64,000 nucleotides of DNA from Helicobacter_D sp964464895 (GTDB lineage: Bacteria > Campylobacterota > Campylobacteria > Campylobacterales > Helicobacteraceae): contig CAYXGY010000002.1 of NCBI GenBank assembly GCA_964464895.1, forward strand, positions 62,001-126,000, written 5' to 3'. The notes below the pieces were generated by a model. That model had not been told where the DNA came from. It saw only the letters and a program-made list of their open reading frames with translations, and ran no database searches. Positions 17,742 to 25,898 of the stretch are shown in pieces. Numbering within the stretch: position 1 is the first letter of the stretch; the number at the start of each line of letters is the position of its first letter. Made by a program: the position numbers and the translations under genes.

Positions 17742-17902
17742 TGATTCTCCTTGTTTTCAAGCAATAATAAATTAAAGCCTCCATATTATTTAAAATTTCC
17801 TTAATAATAAATATATGGTTGGATTTATGCTTTTTGCGGATAGAAAATGAAATAAAATGTTATTTTTCTTAGCAAAAAGCTTGAAATTCGTAAATTCTGT
17901 GC

Positions 17903-17908
17903 TACAAT
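17903..17908 (+). promoter_or_regulatory. -10 box upstream of hup
   Basis: TACAAT lies 35 bases before the HU start codon, after an A/T-rich region. A GGAGG ribosome-binding site follows at about 17930. Confidence 0.5.
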
Positions 17909-17942
17909 AACGCGTTTTAAACTTTTTATGGAGGTTTCCAAA

Positions 17943-18239
17943 ATGAACAAATCAGAATTTATTGACTTGGTAAAACAAGTCGGAGAGTATGAGACTAAAA
18001 AAGAAGCTGAAAGAGCAATCAGCACTTTCACAGCAGCGGTTAGCAAAGCACTTGCTAAAAAAGAAAGCATTGAGCTTGTAGGTTTTGGTAAATTTGAAAC
18101 CGTGCTTCAAAAAGGTAAAGAAGGTGTTGTCCCTGGAACAACTAAAAAATACAAAACAAGCGATAAATTCGTACCTAAATTTAAAGCTGGAAAAGGTCTT
18201 AAAGACGCAGTAGCCGCTGCTAAAAAAGGCAAAAAATAG
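17943..18239 (+). CDS. hup: DNA-binding protein HU
   Basis: HU is a small dimeric nucleoid protein that bends DNA. From the ATG at 17943 it has 98 residues: NKSEFIDLVKQVGEYETKKEAE at the N-terminus, the conserved IELVGFGKFE turn, and the beta-arm. The arm is divergent (KEGVVPGTTKKYKTSDKFVP), lacking the usual RNP motif in that exact form, which is normal for Campylobacterota HU. The C-terminus is lysine-rich. The upstream ATG at 17928 overlaps the GGAGG ribosome-binding site and is rejected as the start. Confidence 0.93.
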   Translation: MNKSEFIDLVKQVGEYETKKEAERAISTFTAAVSKALAKKESIELVGFGKFETVLQKGKEGVVPGTTKKYKTSDKFVPKFKAGKGLKDAVAAAKKGKK

Positions 18240-18251
18240 CTCTTCCTTAAA

Positions 18252-18276
18252 GCCCAACTCTTCGTTGGGCAATTTT
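18252..18276 (+). terminator. Rho-independent terminator of hup
   Basis: A perfect 7-bp stem, GCCCAAC and GTTGGGC, encloses TCTTC and is followed by AATTTT. It lies 13 bases after the hup stop and just before tRNA-Arg. Confidence 0.75.
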
Positions 18277-18296
18277 CTCAAAACTACTCCGCTATT

Positions 18297-18373
18297 GTCC
18301 CCGTAGCTCAGTAGGATAGAGCACACGATTCCTAATCGTGAGGTCATGCGTTCGAATCGCATCGAGGACACCA
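18297..18373 (+). tRNA. tRNA-Arg(CCT)
   Basis: The 77-base cloverleaf ends in an encoded CCA. The D arm is GCTC...GAGC, the anticodon stem CACGA/TCGTG holds the loop TTCCTAA with anticodon CCT at 18331-18333, and the T arm is ATGCG TTCGAAT CGCAT. The acceptor stem GTCCCCG/CGAGGAC has one C-A mismatch at the fifth pair. Confidence 0.93.
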
Positions 18374-18479
18374 CAATCTTATTTGGCTTTTGGATAAAGC
18401 ATTCATAATTTAGACTACTTTTTCTTACAAAATTTGCTAGAAAATTCCTCTAAATTCATTTCATTTTTAAGGATAAAAT

Positions 18480-19697
18480 ATGTTTCAAGACTTTAAGCAA
18501 AAGTTCTTGGTCAAATTTTGGTCTCCTATGCCTGCAATTATTGCTTTGGGTGTAATGGCGGCTTATTATTTTGGTTTGACTGGGACTTATTGGGCGGTAA
18601 CAGGTGAATTTACGCGTTGGGGAGGACATATAATGAATCTCTTAGGCGTGGATACGAGCACTTGGGGGTATTTTAAGATTATAGGGCTTGCGGGCACTCC
18701 ACTAGACAGAATCGATGGCGTAATGATTATCGGAATGTTTGCTGGGGCATTTGCAGCTGCTGCAATGGCAAATAATGTAAAATTTCGTTTGCCTCAAAGC
18801 AAGATTCGGGTAGCTCAAGCTCTCATTGGCGGAATCATCGCGGGGTTTGGAGCGAGAATCGGAATGGGTTGTAACTTGGCAAGCTTTTTTACAGGGATTC
18901 CACAATTTAGTTTGCACGCGTGGTTCTTTACCATTATGACTTTAGTGGGCGTGTGGCTAGGGACAAAAGTCGTCTTTTTGCCAATCTTTCGTTCGCATAC
19001 AAAATTAATCAAAGTCAATGCGCAAAAACAAATTGCACACGATGAGAGCAGGGCAAAAATGCTTTTTGTATTAGGTGTTTTGATCTTGGTTATTGTGGGA
19101 ATTTGGGTTGCTTACTTAATGGCTTATGGTGTGATTCCAGAGGGCAAAAGGATTCCTGTTTTGGCAATTGCGGTAGTCTTTGGCGTGGGGTTTGGATTTA
19201 CGATTTCACGTGCTCAAATCTGCTTTACTTCAGCCTTTAGGGATTTGTTTATCACAGGACGCGGCTATATGGCACAAGCGGTGATTGTGGGAATGATGGT
19301 TTCAACGATTGGCGTGTTTAGTTATATTATGTTGGGATTGCCTCCTAAAATTATGTGGGCTGCACCTAATGCGGTGATTGGTGGGCTACTCTTTGGCTTT
19401 GGAATCGTGATTGCAGGAGGTTGTGAATGTGGTTGGATGTATCGTGCGGTGGAGGGACAAGTACATTATTGGATTGTAGGGCTTGGTAATGTCATTGGCT
19501 CTACGCTTCTTGCGGCAACTTGGGATTATTATGCCGAACCACTCGCGACAAGTTTCCCTAGAATCAACCTTTTGGAGACTTTTGGAAATTATGGCGGTTT
19601 GGTTGTGAGTTATATTCTACTCTTCGCCTTTTTGGCTTTTGTGTTATGGATTGAAAGACGATATTTTGCCAAAAGCAAACGATTTGAACGTGCGTGA
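18480..19697 (+). CDS. fdhT: YeeE/YedE-family membrane transporter, FdhT-like
   Basis: This integral membrane protein of 405 residues has about ten hydrophobic segments and two sulfur-transport repeats. Each repeat carries a conserved cysteine in a membrane-embedded setting (GARIGMGCNLASFFTGI and GGCECGWMYRAVEG). The family imports thiosulfate or related sulfur or selenium species. It is directly followed by a TusA-like gene, the same pair as fdhT-fdhU of Campylobacter jejuni, where they support selenium-dependent formate dehydrogenase. That role is inferred here from the pairing. RBS AAGGA precedes the ATG. Confidence 0.8.
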   Translation: MFQDFKQKFLVKFWSPMPAIIALGVMAAYYFGLTGTYWAVTGEFTRWGGHIMNLLGVDTSTWGYFKIIGLAGTPLDRIDGVMIIGMFAGAFAAAAMANNVKFRLPQSKIRVAQALIGGIIAGFGARIGMGCNLASFFTGIPQFSLHAWFFTIMTLVGVWLGTKVVFLPIFRSHTKLIKVNAQKQIAHDESRAKMLFVLGVLILVIVGIWVAYLMAYGVIPEGKRIPVLAIAVVFGVGFGFTISRAQICFTSAFRDLFITGRGYMAQAVIVGMMVSTIGVFSYIMLGLPPKIMWAAPNAVIGGLLFGFGIVIAGGCECGWMYRAVEGQVHYWIVGLGNVIGSTLLAATWDYYAEPLATSFPRINLLETFGNYGGLVVSYILLFAFLAFVLWIERRYFAKSKRFERA

Positions 19698-19708
19698 AAG
19701 GAGTGAAA

Positions 19709-19948
19709 ATGCAGCAAGAGATTATTCCGAATTTTAGGCTAGATTTGCAGGGTGAGCCTTGTCCTTATCCTGCGATTCGGACATTAGAGGTTTTGCCAGA
19801 ATTGCAAAAAGGGGATATTTTGGAAGTGTTGAGTGATTGCCCCCAAAGCATTAATAATATTCCCATTGATGCGAAAAATCACGGATATGAGGTTTTAGCA
19901 GTAGAGCAAATGGGGGCTACGATTCGTTATCTGATTAAGAAGCCTTAG
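19709..19948 (+). CDS. fdhU: TusA/YedF-family sulfur carrier-like protein, FdhU-like
   Basis: About 79 residues form a single TusA domain with the essential motif GEPCPYPAI, whose first cysteine normally carries a persulfide. A second cysteine lies in LSDCPQS. TusA-like proteins hand sulfur or selenium to acceptor enzymes; with the YedE-type transporter upstream it matches FdhU. A GTG at 19694 also opens the frame, but AAAGGAG at 19698-19703 serves the ATG at 19709, 11 bases after the fdhT stop. Confidence 0.82.
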   Translation: MQQEIIPNFRLDLQGEPCPYPAIRTLEVLPELQKGDILEVLSDCPQSINNIPIDAKNHGYEVLAVEQMGATIRYLIKKP

Positions 19949-19984
19949 TGCAGAATCCCAAGCGGATTCCTATCTTGCTTCGCA

Positions 19985-20040
19985 CTTGCTCGCAAGGACA
20001 AAGATTTAAAGCCCTGCCACTGCGTCTTTGCGAGGAATAA
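19985..20040. repeat. Degenerate dispersed intergenic repeat, copy 2
   Basis: CTTGCTCGCAAGGACAAAG (19985-20003) nearly matches 34706-34726, and an imperfect inverted partner, TGCGTCTTTGCGAGG, follows. The 200-base gap between fdhU and ppk2 holds nothing else recognisable. Confidence 0.5.
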
Positions 20041-20149
20041 AATTATCTTGCCTCATTGACTTATGTAATGGCACATTTACGATATTTCTAAGTTAAATCA
20101 CAAAATCCTAACACTGAAATATGAAAATAACCTAAAAGTGGAATGGCGG

Positions 20150-21025
20150 TTATTTCTTTTCTTTCTTTTTCTCTTTTTCTTTCTTTTTCTTAGAGATTTC
20201 ACTTTCTTGAGAGAATGCTCTGACGCTAGAATAAGTAGTTACGATACCCGGGTCAGCTAGCAAGCAGACATTTTCAGCATCTTTGTCCTCATAGTCAATT
20301 TTAGAAAGCATAATTCTAGCGACATTGATACGTGCGCGTTTTTTGTCGTTAGAATCTACGATAAGCCAAGGGGCAAAAGGTGTGTGCGTGCGTGAAAACA
20401 TTTTTTCAAATGCTTCTGTGTATTCGTCCCAAAGATTCAAGGATAGCTCATCAATCGGGCTTAGTTTCCAACGTTTAAGCGGTTCGTCTTTACGGCTTTC
20501 AATACGCTTTTTTTGCTCCTCACGTCCAACATCTAAGAAGAATTTAAAGAGAATGTAGCCACTTTCAATCAGCATTTGCTCTAAGTGTGAGACTTGAATA
20601 ATGAACTCTTTGTATTGCTCGTTGGTGCAGAAGTTCATTACTCTTTCAACTCCCGCGCGATTATACCAGCTACGGTCAAAAAACACGATTTCGCCACCAT
20701 TGGGTAATTCATCAATGTATCTTTGGAAATACCATTGTGTCGCTTCTACATCACTTGGTTTTGCCAATGCTACACTACGACAACCGCGTGGGTTTAAATG
20801 TTCGCGTAAGGCTTTGATTGTGCCTCCTTTACCCGCTGCATCGCGTCCTTCTAAGATGATAATAATTTTTTTGTTATGTTTTTTTACCCAGTTTTGTAAT
20901 TTGATAAGCTCAATTTGCAATTTCACGATTTCTTTTTCGTAGAATTTGTTATTTAGCTTGCCTTTGCTATTATAGACTTCTCCCGGTTTTTCGTCCTCTG
21001 GGCGCACAACTAAAACTTTACCCAT
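20150..21025 (-). CDS. ppk2: Polyphosphate kinase 2 family protein
   Basis: PPK2 enzymes transfer phosphate between polyphosphate and nucleotides. About 291 residues contain the Walker A EGRDAAGKGGTIKAL near residue 60, the FFDRSWYNRAGVERVM lid/Walker B region, and the substrate motif RKDEPLKRWKLSP, all characteristic of the class. A TTG at 21037 also opens the frame, but GGAGG at 21031-21035 (minus strand) serves the ATG at 21025. The last 13 residues are an almost pure Lys/Glu tail encoded by a homopurine tract, an odd and possibly slippage-prone end. Confidence 0.93.
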   Translation of the reverse strand: MGKVLVVRPEDEKPGEVYNSKGKLNNKFYEKEIVKLQIELIKLQNWVKKHNKKIIIILEGRDAAGKGGTIKALREHLNPRGCRSVALAKPSDVEATQWYFQRYIDELPNGGEIVFFDRSWYNRAGVERVMNFCTNEQYKEFIIQVSHLEQMLIESGYILFKFFLDVGREEQKKRIESRKDEPLKRWKLSPIDELSLNLWDEYTEAFEKMFSRTHTPFAPWLIVDSNDKKRARINVARIMLSKIDYEDKDAENVCLLADPGIVTTYSSVRAFSQESEISKKKKEKEKKKEKK

Positions 21026-21106
21026 ATTTACCTCCAAAATAAGCTTTAAAATAGATAAAATATTTTACCATTAAAGTATTAAAAATTGCAATAAAAAGGT
21101 AAGATT

Positions 21107-22228
21107 TTGAATATTTTGTTTTGTATTGGTAGAAATTATCGTGATTTTAACCCACTCAATCAATTTGCGCAAAGGTTTGCGAAAGAGTATCTTGGCGCAA
21201 TGTATCAAATGGTTTTTTGCGATTCCTTAGAATCTGAAAATGGCAATACAAAGACTTTAGAGTTTTGCTTGAATTGTGCTATGAATCTCCTTATCCTAGC
21301 TCCCAATAGCGACTTGAATCAGTGCCTAGAAGTAATCCAAAAGACACAAAGCATAGAAACGCCCGCCAAAACTCCTGTGATAATGAGTGCGGAGCTAGTG
21401 AGGAAATTAGAGTTTGCAATCAATGATGAAATTCATAGAATTTGGTTACTAGATTTGGAATGTATTTTTGCCAATCAAACAGAATCTCAAGCCAATGTGC
21501 AGTCTTTTATAGCTACACAATTTGGGGGAAATAAAAACACACGCAAGATGTTTTTGTATCTTTTGGGATTAGATGCCACAAGCGCAAAAATGCTTCTTTT
21601 TGGAATCGCAAAGGATTTTGAGATAGATTTGGAGATTTTAAATACAGATTCCAACTTAGAGATTCTAAGTGCAACGGGCGATGAGTCTTCTTTGAAGGAA
21701 TTTGCAAAGGTTATCCAATCTACTTTTGCTCACAAGATTTTTCCTAGCTTTAATCTTGCTCAAAGCGTGATTGCCTTACTAGCGGAGCATCAGCTTAAAC
21801 TGACTACGGCGGAGAGTTGCACCGGTGGGCTGATTGCCTATTGGCTGACAAAAGAAAGTGGAGCAAGTGCGGTGTTTGATGGGGGTGTGATTAGTTATGC
21901 GAATGCAATTAAAGAATCTTGGCTTGAAGTTTCAAGCGAGTATTTAGAAAGATTTGGGGCAGTGAGTGAGGCAGTTGTGCGCGAGATGTTGGAGGGTGCG
22001 TTGAAGTTATCCGGAGCAGATTTTGCCCTTGCAACGAGTGGAATTGCAGGACCAAGTGGCGGAAGTATCAATAAGCCTATTGGCACGGTGTTTATTGGTG
22101 CAAAGAGTAGAAAAGGTGTAGAAATCATTGAGCGGTTGCACTTTAAAGGTGATAGGAACTACATTCAAGAGCAGGCTACATTGTATGCTTATTTGCTTTT
22201 TTTAAGGATTTTTTTGTCTGACTATTGA
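21107..22228 (+). CDS. CinA-family protein with nicotinamide-nucleotide amidase domain
   Basis: The C-terminal 150 residues are a clear CinA/PncC amidase domain, with TTAESCTGGLIA, GGVISYANAIKE and ATSGIAGPSGGS. The domain deamidates NMN in pyridine-nucleotide recycling. The N-terminal 220 residues occupy the place of the MoaB/MogA-like CinA domain but are highly divergent and lack a recognisable active-site motif. The frame starts at TTG (21107) with AAGG 7 bases upstream, and no better ATG exists. The gene is followed by the tRNA cluster. Confidence 0.82.
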   Translation: MNILFCIGRNYRDFNPLNQFAQRFAKEYLGAMYQMVFCDSLESENGNTKTLEFCLNCAMNLLILAPNSDLNQCLEVIQKTQSIETPAKTPVIMSAELVRKLEFAINDEIHRIWLLDLECIFANQTESQANVQSFIATQFGGNKNTRKMFLYLLGLDATSAKMLLFGIAKDFEIDLEILNTDSNLEILSATGDESSLKEFAKVIQSTFAHKIFPSFNLAQSVIALLAEHQLKLTTAESCTGGLIAYWLTKESGASAVFDGGVISYANAIKESWLEVSSEYLERFGAVSEAVVREMLEGALKLSGADFALATSGIAGPSGGSINKPIGTVFIGAKSRKGVEIIERLHFKGDRNYIQEQATLYAYLLFLRIFLSDY

Positions 22229-22275
22229 CTTTTATATGAAATCTCTGTATGATTCCATTTCCTAATTTTTTATTT

Positions 22276-22351
22276 GACCCGCTAGCTCAGTTGGTAGAGC
22301 AATTCCCTTTTAAGGAATGGGCCGTTGGTTCGAATCCAACGCGGGTCACCA
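22276..22351 (+). tRNA. tRNA-Lys(TTT)
   Basis: The acceptor stem is GACCCGC/GCGGGTC with encoded CCA. The anticodon stem ATTCC/GGAAT holds the loop CTTTTAA, anticodon TTT at 22309-22311, and the T arm is GTTGG TTCGAAT CCAAC. It is first of four clustered tRNA genes. Confidence 0.96.
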
Positions 22352-22381
22352 CTCTTTTATTAATGTGGTATAAATAAAAGT

Positions 22382-22456
22382 GGCTCCTTCATCTAACGGT
22401 TAGGATACCACCCTTTCACGGTGGCTACAGGGGTTCGAATCCCCTAGGAGTCACCA
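22382..22456 (+). tRNA. tRNA-Glu(TTC)
   Basis: The acceptor stem is GGCTCCT/AGGAGTC with one G-T pair. The anticodon loop is CTTTCAC with anticodon TTC, the T arm is AGGGG TTCGAAT CCCCT, and CCA is encoded. Confidence 0.96.
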
Positions 22457-22481
22457 CTTTTATTTAACTTCTTTCCCTAAT

Positions 22482-22557
22482 GGTCGCTTAGCTCAGTTGG
22501 TAGAGCGCCACCCTTACAAGGTGGATGTCATAAGTTCGAGTCTTATAGCGACCACCA
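22482..22557 (+). tRNA. tRNA-Val(TAC)
   Basis: The acceptor stem is GGTCGCT/AGCGACC. The anticodon loop CTTACAA has anticodon TAC, the T arm is ATAAG TTCGAGT CTTAT, and CCA is encoded. Confidence 0.96.
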
Positions 22558-22563
22558 TTTATT

Positions 22564-22640
22564 GGAGCGGTAGTTCAGCTGGTTAGAATACCTGCCTGTC
22601 ACGCAGGGGGTCGCGGGTTCGAGCCCCGTCCGCTCCGCCA
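22564..22640 (+). tRNA. tRNA-Asp(GTC)
   Basis: The acceptor stem is GGAGCGG/CCGCTCC with discriminator G. The anticodon loop has GTC between CCTGC and GCAGG, the T arm is GCGGG TTCGAGC CCCGT, and CCA is encoded. It lies six bases after tRNA-Val. Confidence 0.95.
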
Positions 22641-22739
22641 CTTTTTGCTTTTTCAGCTATCTTGAGAATCCCAACCAAAATAGATGAGAAATCCACACAA
22701 TCTTAACAAATTCTTTATTATTTGTTTGCAAAGTGTTTT

Positions 22740-22745
22740 TATAAT
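22740..22745 (+). promoter_or_regulatory. -10 box upstream of the small lipoprotein gene
   Basis: TATAAT lies 29 bases before the start codon at 22775, with TTTAAAGGA as the ribosome-binding region. Confidence 0.5.
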
Positions 22746-22774
22746 TCTTTAGAAATAAATTTAAAGGATTTGTA

Positions 22775-22972
22775 ATGAAATATCTATTTATATTGGCACT
22801 TTTTGTGTTTTTGTTCAATGGTTGTGAAAAATATCAAGAAAATGAAATCCAACCAACTCAAGAATTAGACTTAGAAAGTTCAAATCAGCAGAATGATGAT
22901 TTTATCTATAAGCATTATTTTAGAAGAGTTTTCATTTTTGATAGCCATCCTAAAATCTTAAGATTCCAATAA
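22775..22972 (+). CDS. Small predicted lipoprotein, unknown
   Basis: The 65-residue product has a hydrophobic signal (residues 3-14) and a lipobox-like FNGC at residues 14-17. A glutamine/asparagine- and acid-rich stretch follows, then a basic aromatic tail (YKHYFRRVFIF). I do not recognise the protein. It has its own promoter and AAAGGA site. Its 3' end overlaps the convergent glycosyltransferase gene by 15 bases, so the two mRNAs are antisense at their ends. Confidence 0.65.
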   Translation: MKYLFILALFVFLFNGCEKYQENEIQPTQELDLESSNQQNDDFIYKHYFRRVFIFDSHPKILRFQ

Positions 22973-24079
22973 TTGACCAATCAAATTTTGCCATTTTTCT
23001 AGCACAACTTTACGCGCAAAATGTTTCCGAATCTCTAGAGCATTTTTGGCGTAATCTTCTCTGTTTTGCGACATTGTAACAAATGCAGCTGCAAGTGATT
23101 CTATTCTTTTTTCATTCATTTTGACTAAGATTCCGTTCTGCTCGGCAGAATCGCTGAGGATAATTTCTTTTGGTCCATAGGGGCAATCATAGCTCACAAC
23201 AGGCGTGCCACATAAGAGGGACTCGATCAAAACATTGCTTAAGGCTTCTCTATGGCTGGCAAGTGCGAAAAATTCCGCAGAAGCATAATAAGGAGTGAGA
23301 GAATTTATCTTACCTAAAAACTTGCATTTCAATCCCGCTGCTTGCATTTCTAGTGCCTCTCTTTGGATTCCATCGCCCGCAAGCAATAGGGTATATTGTG
23401 GAAACTTGGCACTAAAGATTCTAAACGCCTCAAGGAGTTCCCCAAATCCTTTAGAAGCAACCATTCGCCCTGCACTCAAAATATAGGGCTTGCAGGATTC
23501 TATGAATTTTTGCTGTGAGGGTGTGCCGAAATTATCGTCTATCTCCACAGGATTGGGCAAAACACAAATATTTTTGACAAAATGATAATGCTTTAAATCT
23601 TGCTGTGTCAGTGTGGTAATGCAGTTTGCCAAGGGATAAGTGAGGGTGCGCCCAAGTCGCCAAAATTTGGATTCTAATGCATCAAAAATGCTATGTTCTG
23701 TCGCAATACACGGAATCCTAGCTATTTTGGAAGCAAGAATGGTGAGAATGTTGGTTTGGTGAATGAAACCAATGCTTAAATCCACTTGCTCGGTTTTGAA
23801 GGCTTTCCAAAGCTGAATGATACGCATAAGATTGCCAAGCATTCCGCGTCTTTTAGTCGCAATGACTTTGATTTCTATTTGAGAATCCAATGGATAAAAC
23901 TTTTCTTTCTCACTCCATACAAACAGCAGGATTCTATATCGGTGCGCTAATGCGTTTGCTAGAATGCTCGCCACGCGTTCTGCTCCCCCCATTCTAAGGG
24001 AGGAAATGACGATTGCTAAAGTTTTGCGTTTGGAAGTATTCATTGCTTTAAGATTCTCTTGTATCCGCCTTTTAGGCAT
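22958..24079 (-). CDS. GT4-family glycosyltransferase (PglH/PglJ-like)
   Basis: This is a retaining GT-B glycosyltransferase of 361-373 residues. The N-terminal donor/acceptor motif is SSLRMGGAERVASILANAL; the C-terminal donor-binding half has ILSAGRMVASKGFGELLEA, LLAGDGIQREALE and SHREALSNVLIESLLCGTP. It ends the pglD-pglE-pglF unit, so it most likely transfers a HexNAc onto the lipid-linked oligosaccharide, as PglA/H/J do. The exact step cannot be told from sequence. An ATG at 24079 overlaps pglF by 8 bases; an ATG at 24043 is an equally good start and removes a basic 12-residue extension. Confidence 0.85.
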   Translation of the reverse strand: MPKRRIQENLKAMNTSKRKTLAIVISSLRMGGAERVASILANALAHRYRILLFVWSEKEKFYPLDSQIEIKVIATKRRGMLGNLMRIIQLWKAFKTEQVDLSIGFIHQTNILTILASKIARIPCIATEHSIFDALESKFWRLGRTLTYPLANCITTLTQQDLKHYHFVKNICVLPNPVEIDDNFGTPSQQKFIESCKPYILSAGRMVASKGFGELLEAFRIFSAKFPQYTLLLAGDGIQREALEMQAAGLKCKFLGKINSLTPYYASAEFFALASHREALSNVLIESLLCGTPVVSYDCPYGPKEIILSDSAEQNGILVKMNEKRIESLAAAFVTMSQNREDYAKNALEIRKHFARKVVLEKWQNLIGQLLES

Positions 24080-25898
24080 TGTGGTTAAACTCTACCACGA
24101 TTTCCTTGAGTTTTGCAATGCGTTCTTGTGCATCTTTGCATTCTAAGAGTTCCAAAATATCCGTATTGAGTTTATTAATATCGTATTTTGTCGGACGCGC
24201 AACTTGTATGGAGGGATATTTTGTTTTTTCTTCGCTCTCATCAAGCAATAATTCCTCATAGAGTTTTTCGCCCGGACGCAATCCACTAAACTCAATGGAA
24301 ATTTCGTTTTCCTTACCATAGAGCCTTAGCATATTTTTGGCTAAATCTACAATTTTAACAGGCTCTCCCATATCCAAAATAAAAATTTCTCCTCCTTTGG
24401 CGATTGCCCCTGCTTGTAGCACAAGCCGACACGCTTCTGGAATGAGCATAAAATAACGCGTAATTTCTGGGTGCGTAACCGTGATAGGACCGCCCATTTC
24501 TATTTGCGCTTTAAATTTTGGTACGACAGAGCCACTACTGCCTAGCACATTGCCAAATCTCACGGCGACAATCTCGCTTGTCTTGGATTCTACATTTTGT
24601 GCATATAATTCTACAACGCGTTTGGTCGCACCCATTACATTAGTGGGGCGCACGGCTTTGTCTGTGGAAATCACAACGACTTTGGGCACATTTGCGCTAA
24701 TTGCGCTATCTAGCACATTTTTACTCCCAATGATATTGTTTTCAATCGCGCTTTTTTGATTGTATTCGCACAAAGGCACGTGTTTGTAAGCCGCAGCATG
24801 CACGATAATATCGGGCTGTTCTTCTTGGATTAACGCGCTTAGGCGATTCTTTTCTAAAATGCTTAATAGGCAGGGGCGGAATAATGTGCAATTATCCATT
24901 GTTTGTTGTGGGTAGTTTTGGCTTAATTCCTCTAGGATTGCATAGAGATTAAATTCGCTATGCTCCACTAACACAATGCGTTTTGCCCCAAATTCTACGC
25001 ATTGACGCACAATCTCGCTTCCGATACTCCCTCCCGCCCCTGTGATGAGGATTTTTTTGTCTTTTAAGAATGTCCCAATGACTTCTTTATCCAAATCTTT
25101 GCTTGGACGCGAAAGCAAGTCTTCAATGGAAATGTTTTTCAGTGGTTCTGTGGGTTTTTGCGTACCGTCTTTTAGCAGATTGGCGATTTTAATTTCCTCT
25201 ATGCCTAATTGTTTAAGCTCGTTGAAAATTCCCTCTAGTGGGGGTTTAGCAAAGGAGCGCGTGAGGATTGCGGATTGGATTTTGTGCTTTTGTATGAGTT
25301 CTTTAAGCGCGGATTTTGGATAGATTTTGAGATTGGAAATATAATTGCCAATCGTTTTTTCGTCTTCTTCAATAATGGCAAGAGGATAGAAAGGAATCTC
25401 GCTATTGAGTGCGGCTTTAATCAATGTAGCACTTTGTGTGTTTGCGCCAAAAATGATTGTGGGTTTAGGAGAATTTCTTGGAGAATTCTCTAAGTAAATG
25501 CGCTTGGAGATTCTAATTGCCCCGATGAAAATGCTAGAGATGACACAATCAATGCCAATCACGGTTAAAGGAAAGTTGCCGAATATCCCTAAAAGCGCAA
25601 TAATGCAAAAGATTCCATACGCGAGAATGTGCGTATAAAAGATTTTGAGTGCTTCTAGCAAGCCAAAGAATCGCCACGGCACAAGGTAGATTTTAAACAG
25701 GCTTAGAAGCAGAATCTTTAAGGAAATCAAGACAACAAAAACGAGCACCACCGCGAAATTAAATTCTAAGGGCACTTGAAAGCTAAAGCGTAAATTGTAA
25801 GAAAGGGTTAATGTGAAATAGGAGAGGAGCAAGTCTATGCAGACAAAAAAGATAATGCGTTTGGCATTGCTTGGACGAAATAAGGCAGATTGTAGCAC
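24072..25898 (-). CDS. pglF: UDP-GlcNAc C4,6-dehydratase
   Basis: PglF catalyses the first step to UDP-diNAc-bacillosamine, forming the 4-keto-6-deoxy sugar. The 608-residue protein has four N-terminal membrane segments (about residues 15-130), a CoA-binding-like domain, and a C-terminal short-chain dehydrogenase domain. That domain carries ILITGAGGSIGSEIVRQC near residue 280. The catalytic region around HAAAYKHVPLCEYN, with the atypical CapD-type active site, is intact. Its stop overlaps the glycosyltransferase start and its own start overlaps the pglE stop by one base. Confidence 0.94.
   Translation of the reverse strand: MLQSALFRPSNAKRIIFFVCIDLLLSYFTLTLSYNLRFSFQVPLEFNFAVVLVFVVLISLKILLLSLFKIYLVPWRFFGLLEALKIFYTHILAYGIFCIIALLGIFGNFPLTVIGIDCVISSIFIGAIRISKRIYLENSPRNSPKPTIIFGANTQSATLIKAALNSEIPFYPLAIIEEDEKTIGNYISNLKIYPKSALKELIQKHKIQSAILTRSFAKPPLEGIFNELKQLGIEEIKIANLLKDGTQKPTEPLKNISIEDLLSRPSKDLDKEVIGTFLKDKKILITGAGGSIGSEIVRQCVEFGAKRIVLVEHSEFNLYAILEELSQNYPQQTMDNCTLFRPCLLSILEKNRLSALIQEEQPDIIVHAAAYKHVPLCEYNQKSAIENNIIGSKNVLDSAISANVPKVVVISTDKAVRPTNVMGATKRVVELYAQNVESKTSEIVAVRFGNVLGSSGSVVPKFKAQIEMGGPITVTHPEITRYFMLIPEACRLVLQAGAIAKGGEIFILDMGEPVKIVDLAKNMLRLYGKENEISIEFSGLRPGEKLYEELLLDESEEKTKYPSIQVARPTKYDINKLNTDILELLECKDAQERIAKLKEIVVEFNHNA

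Noticed and set aside
17952..18374. 140-codon minus-strand frame over hup and tRNA-Arg
   Set aside because: It is a shadow of hup and runs through the terminator and tRNA gene.
22229..22740. CRISPR array or rRNA operon near the tRNA cluster
   Set aside because: The spaced similar segments are four distinct tRNA genes; no direct repeats with spacers and no rRNA sequence are present.
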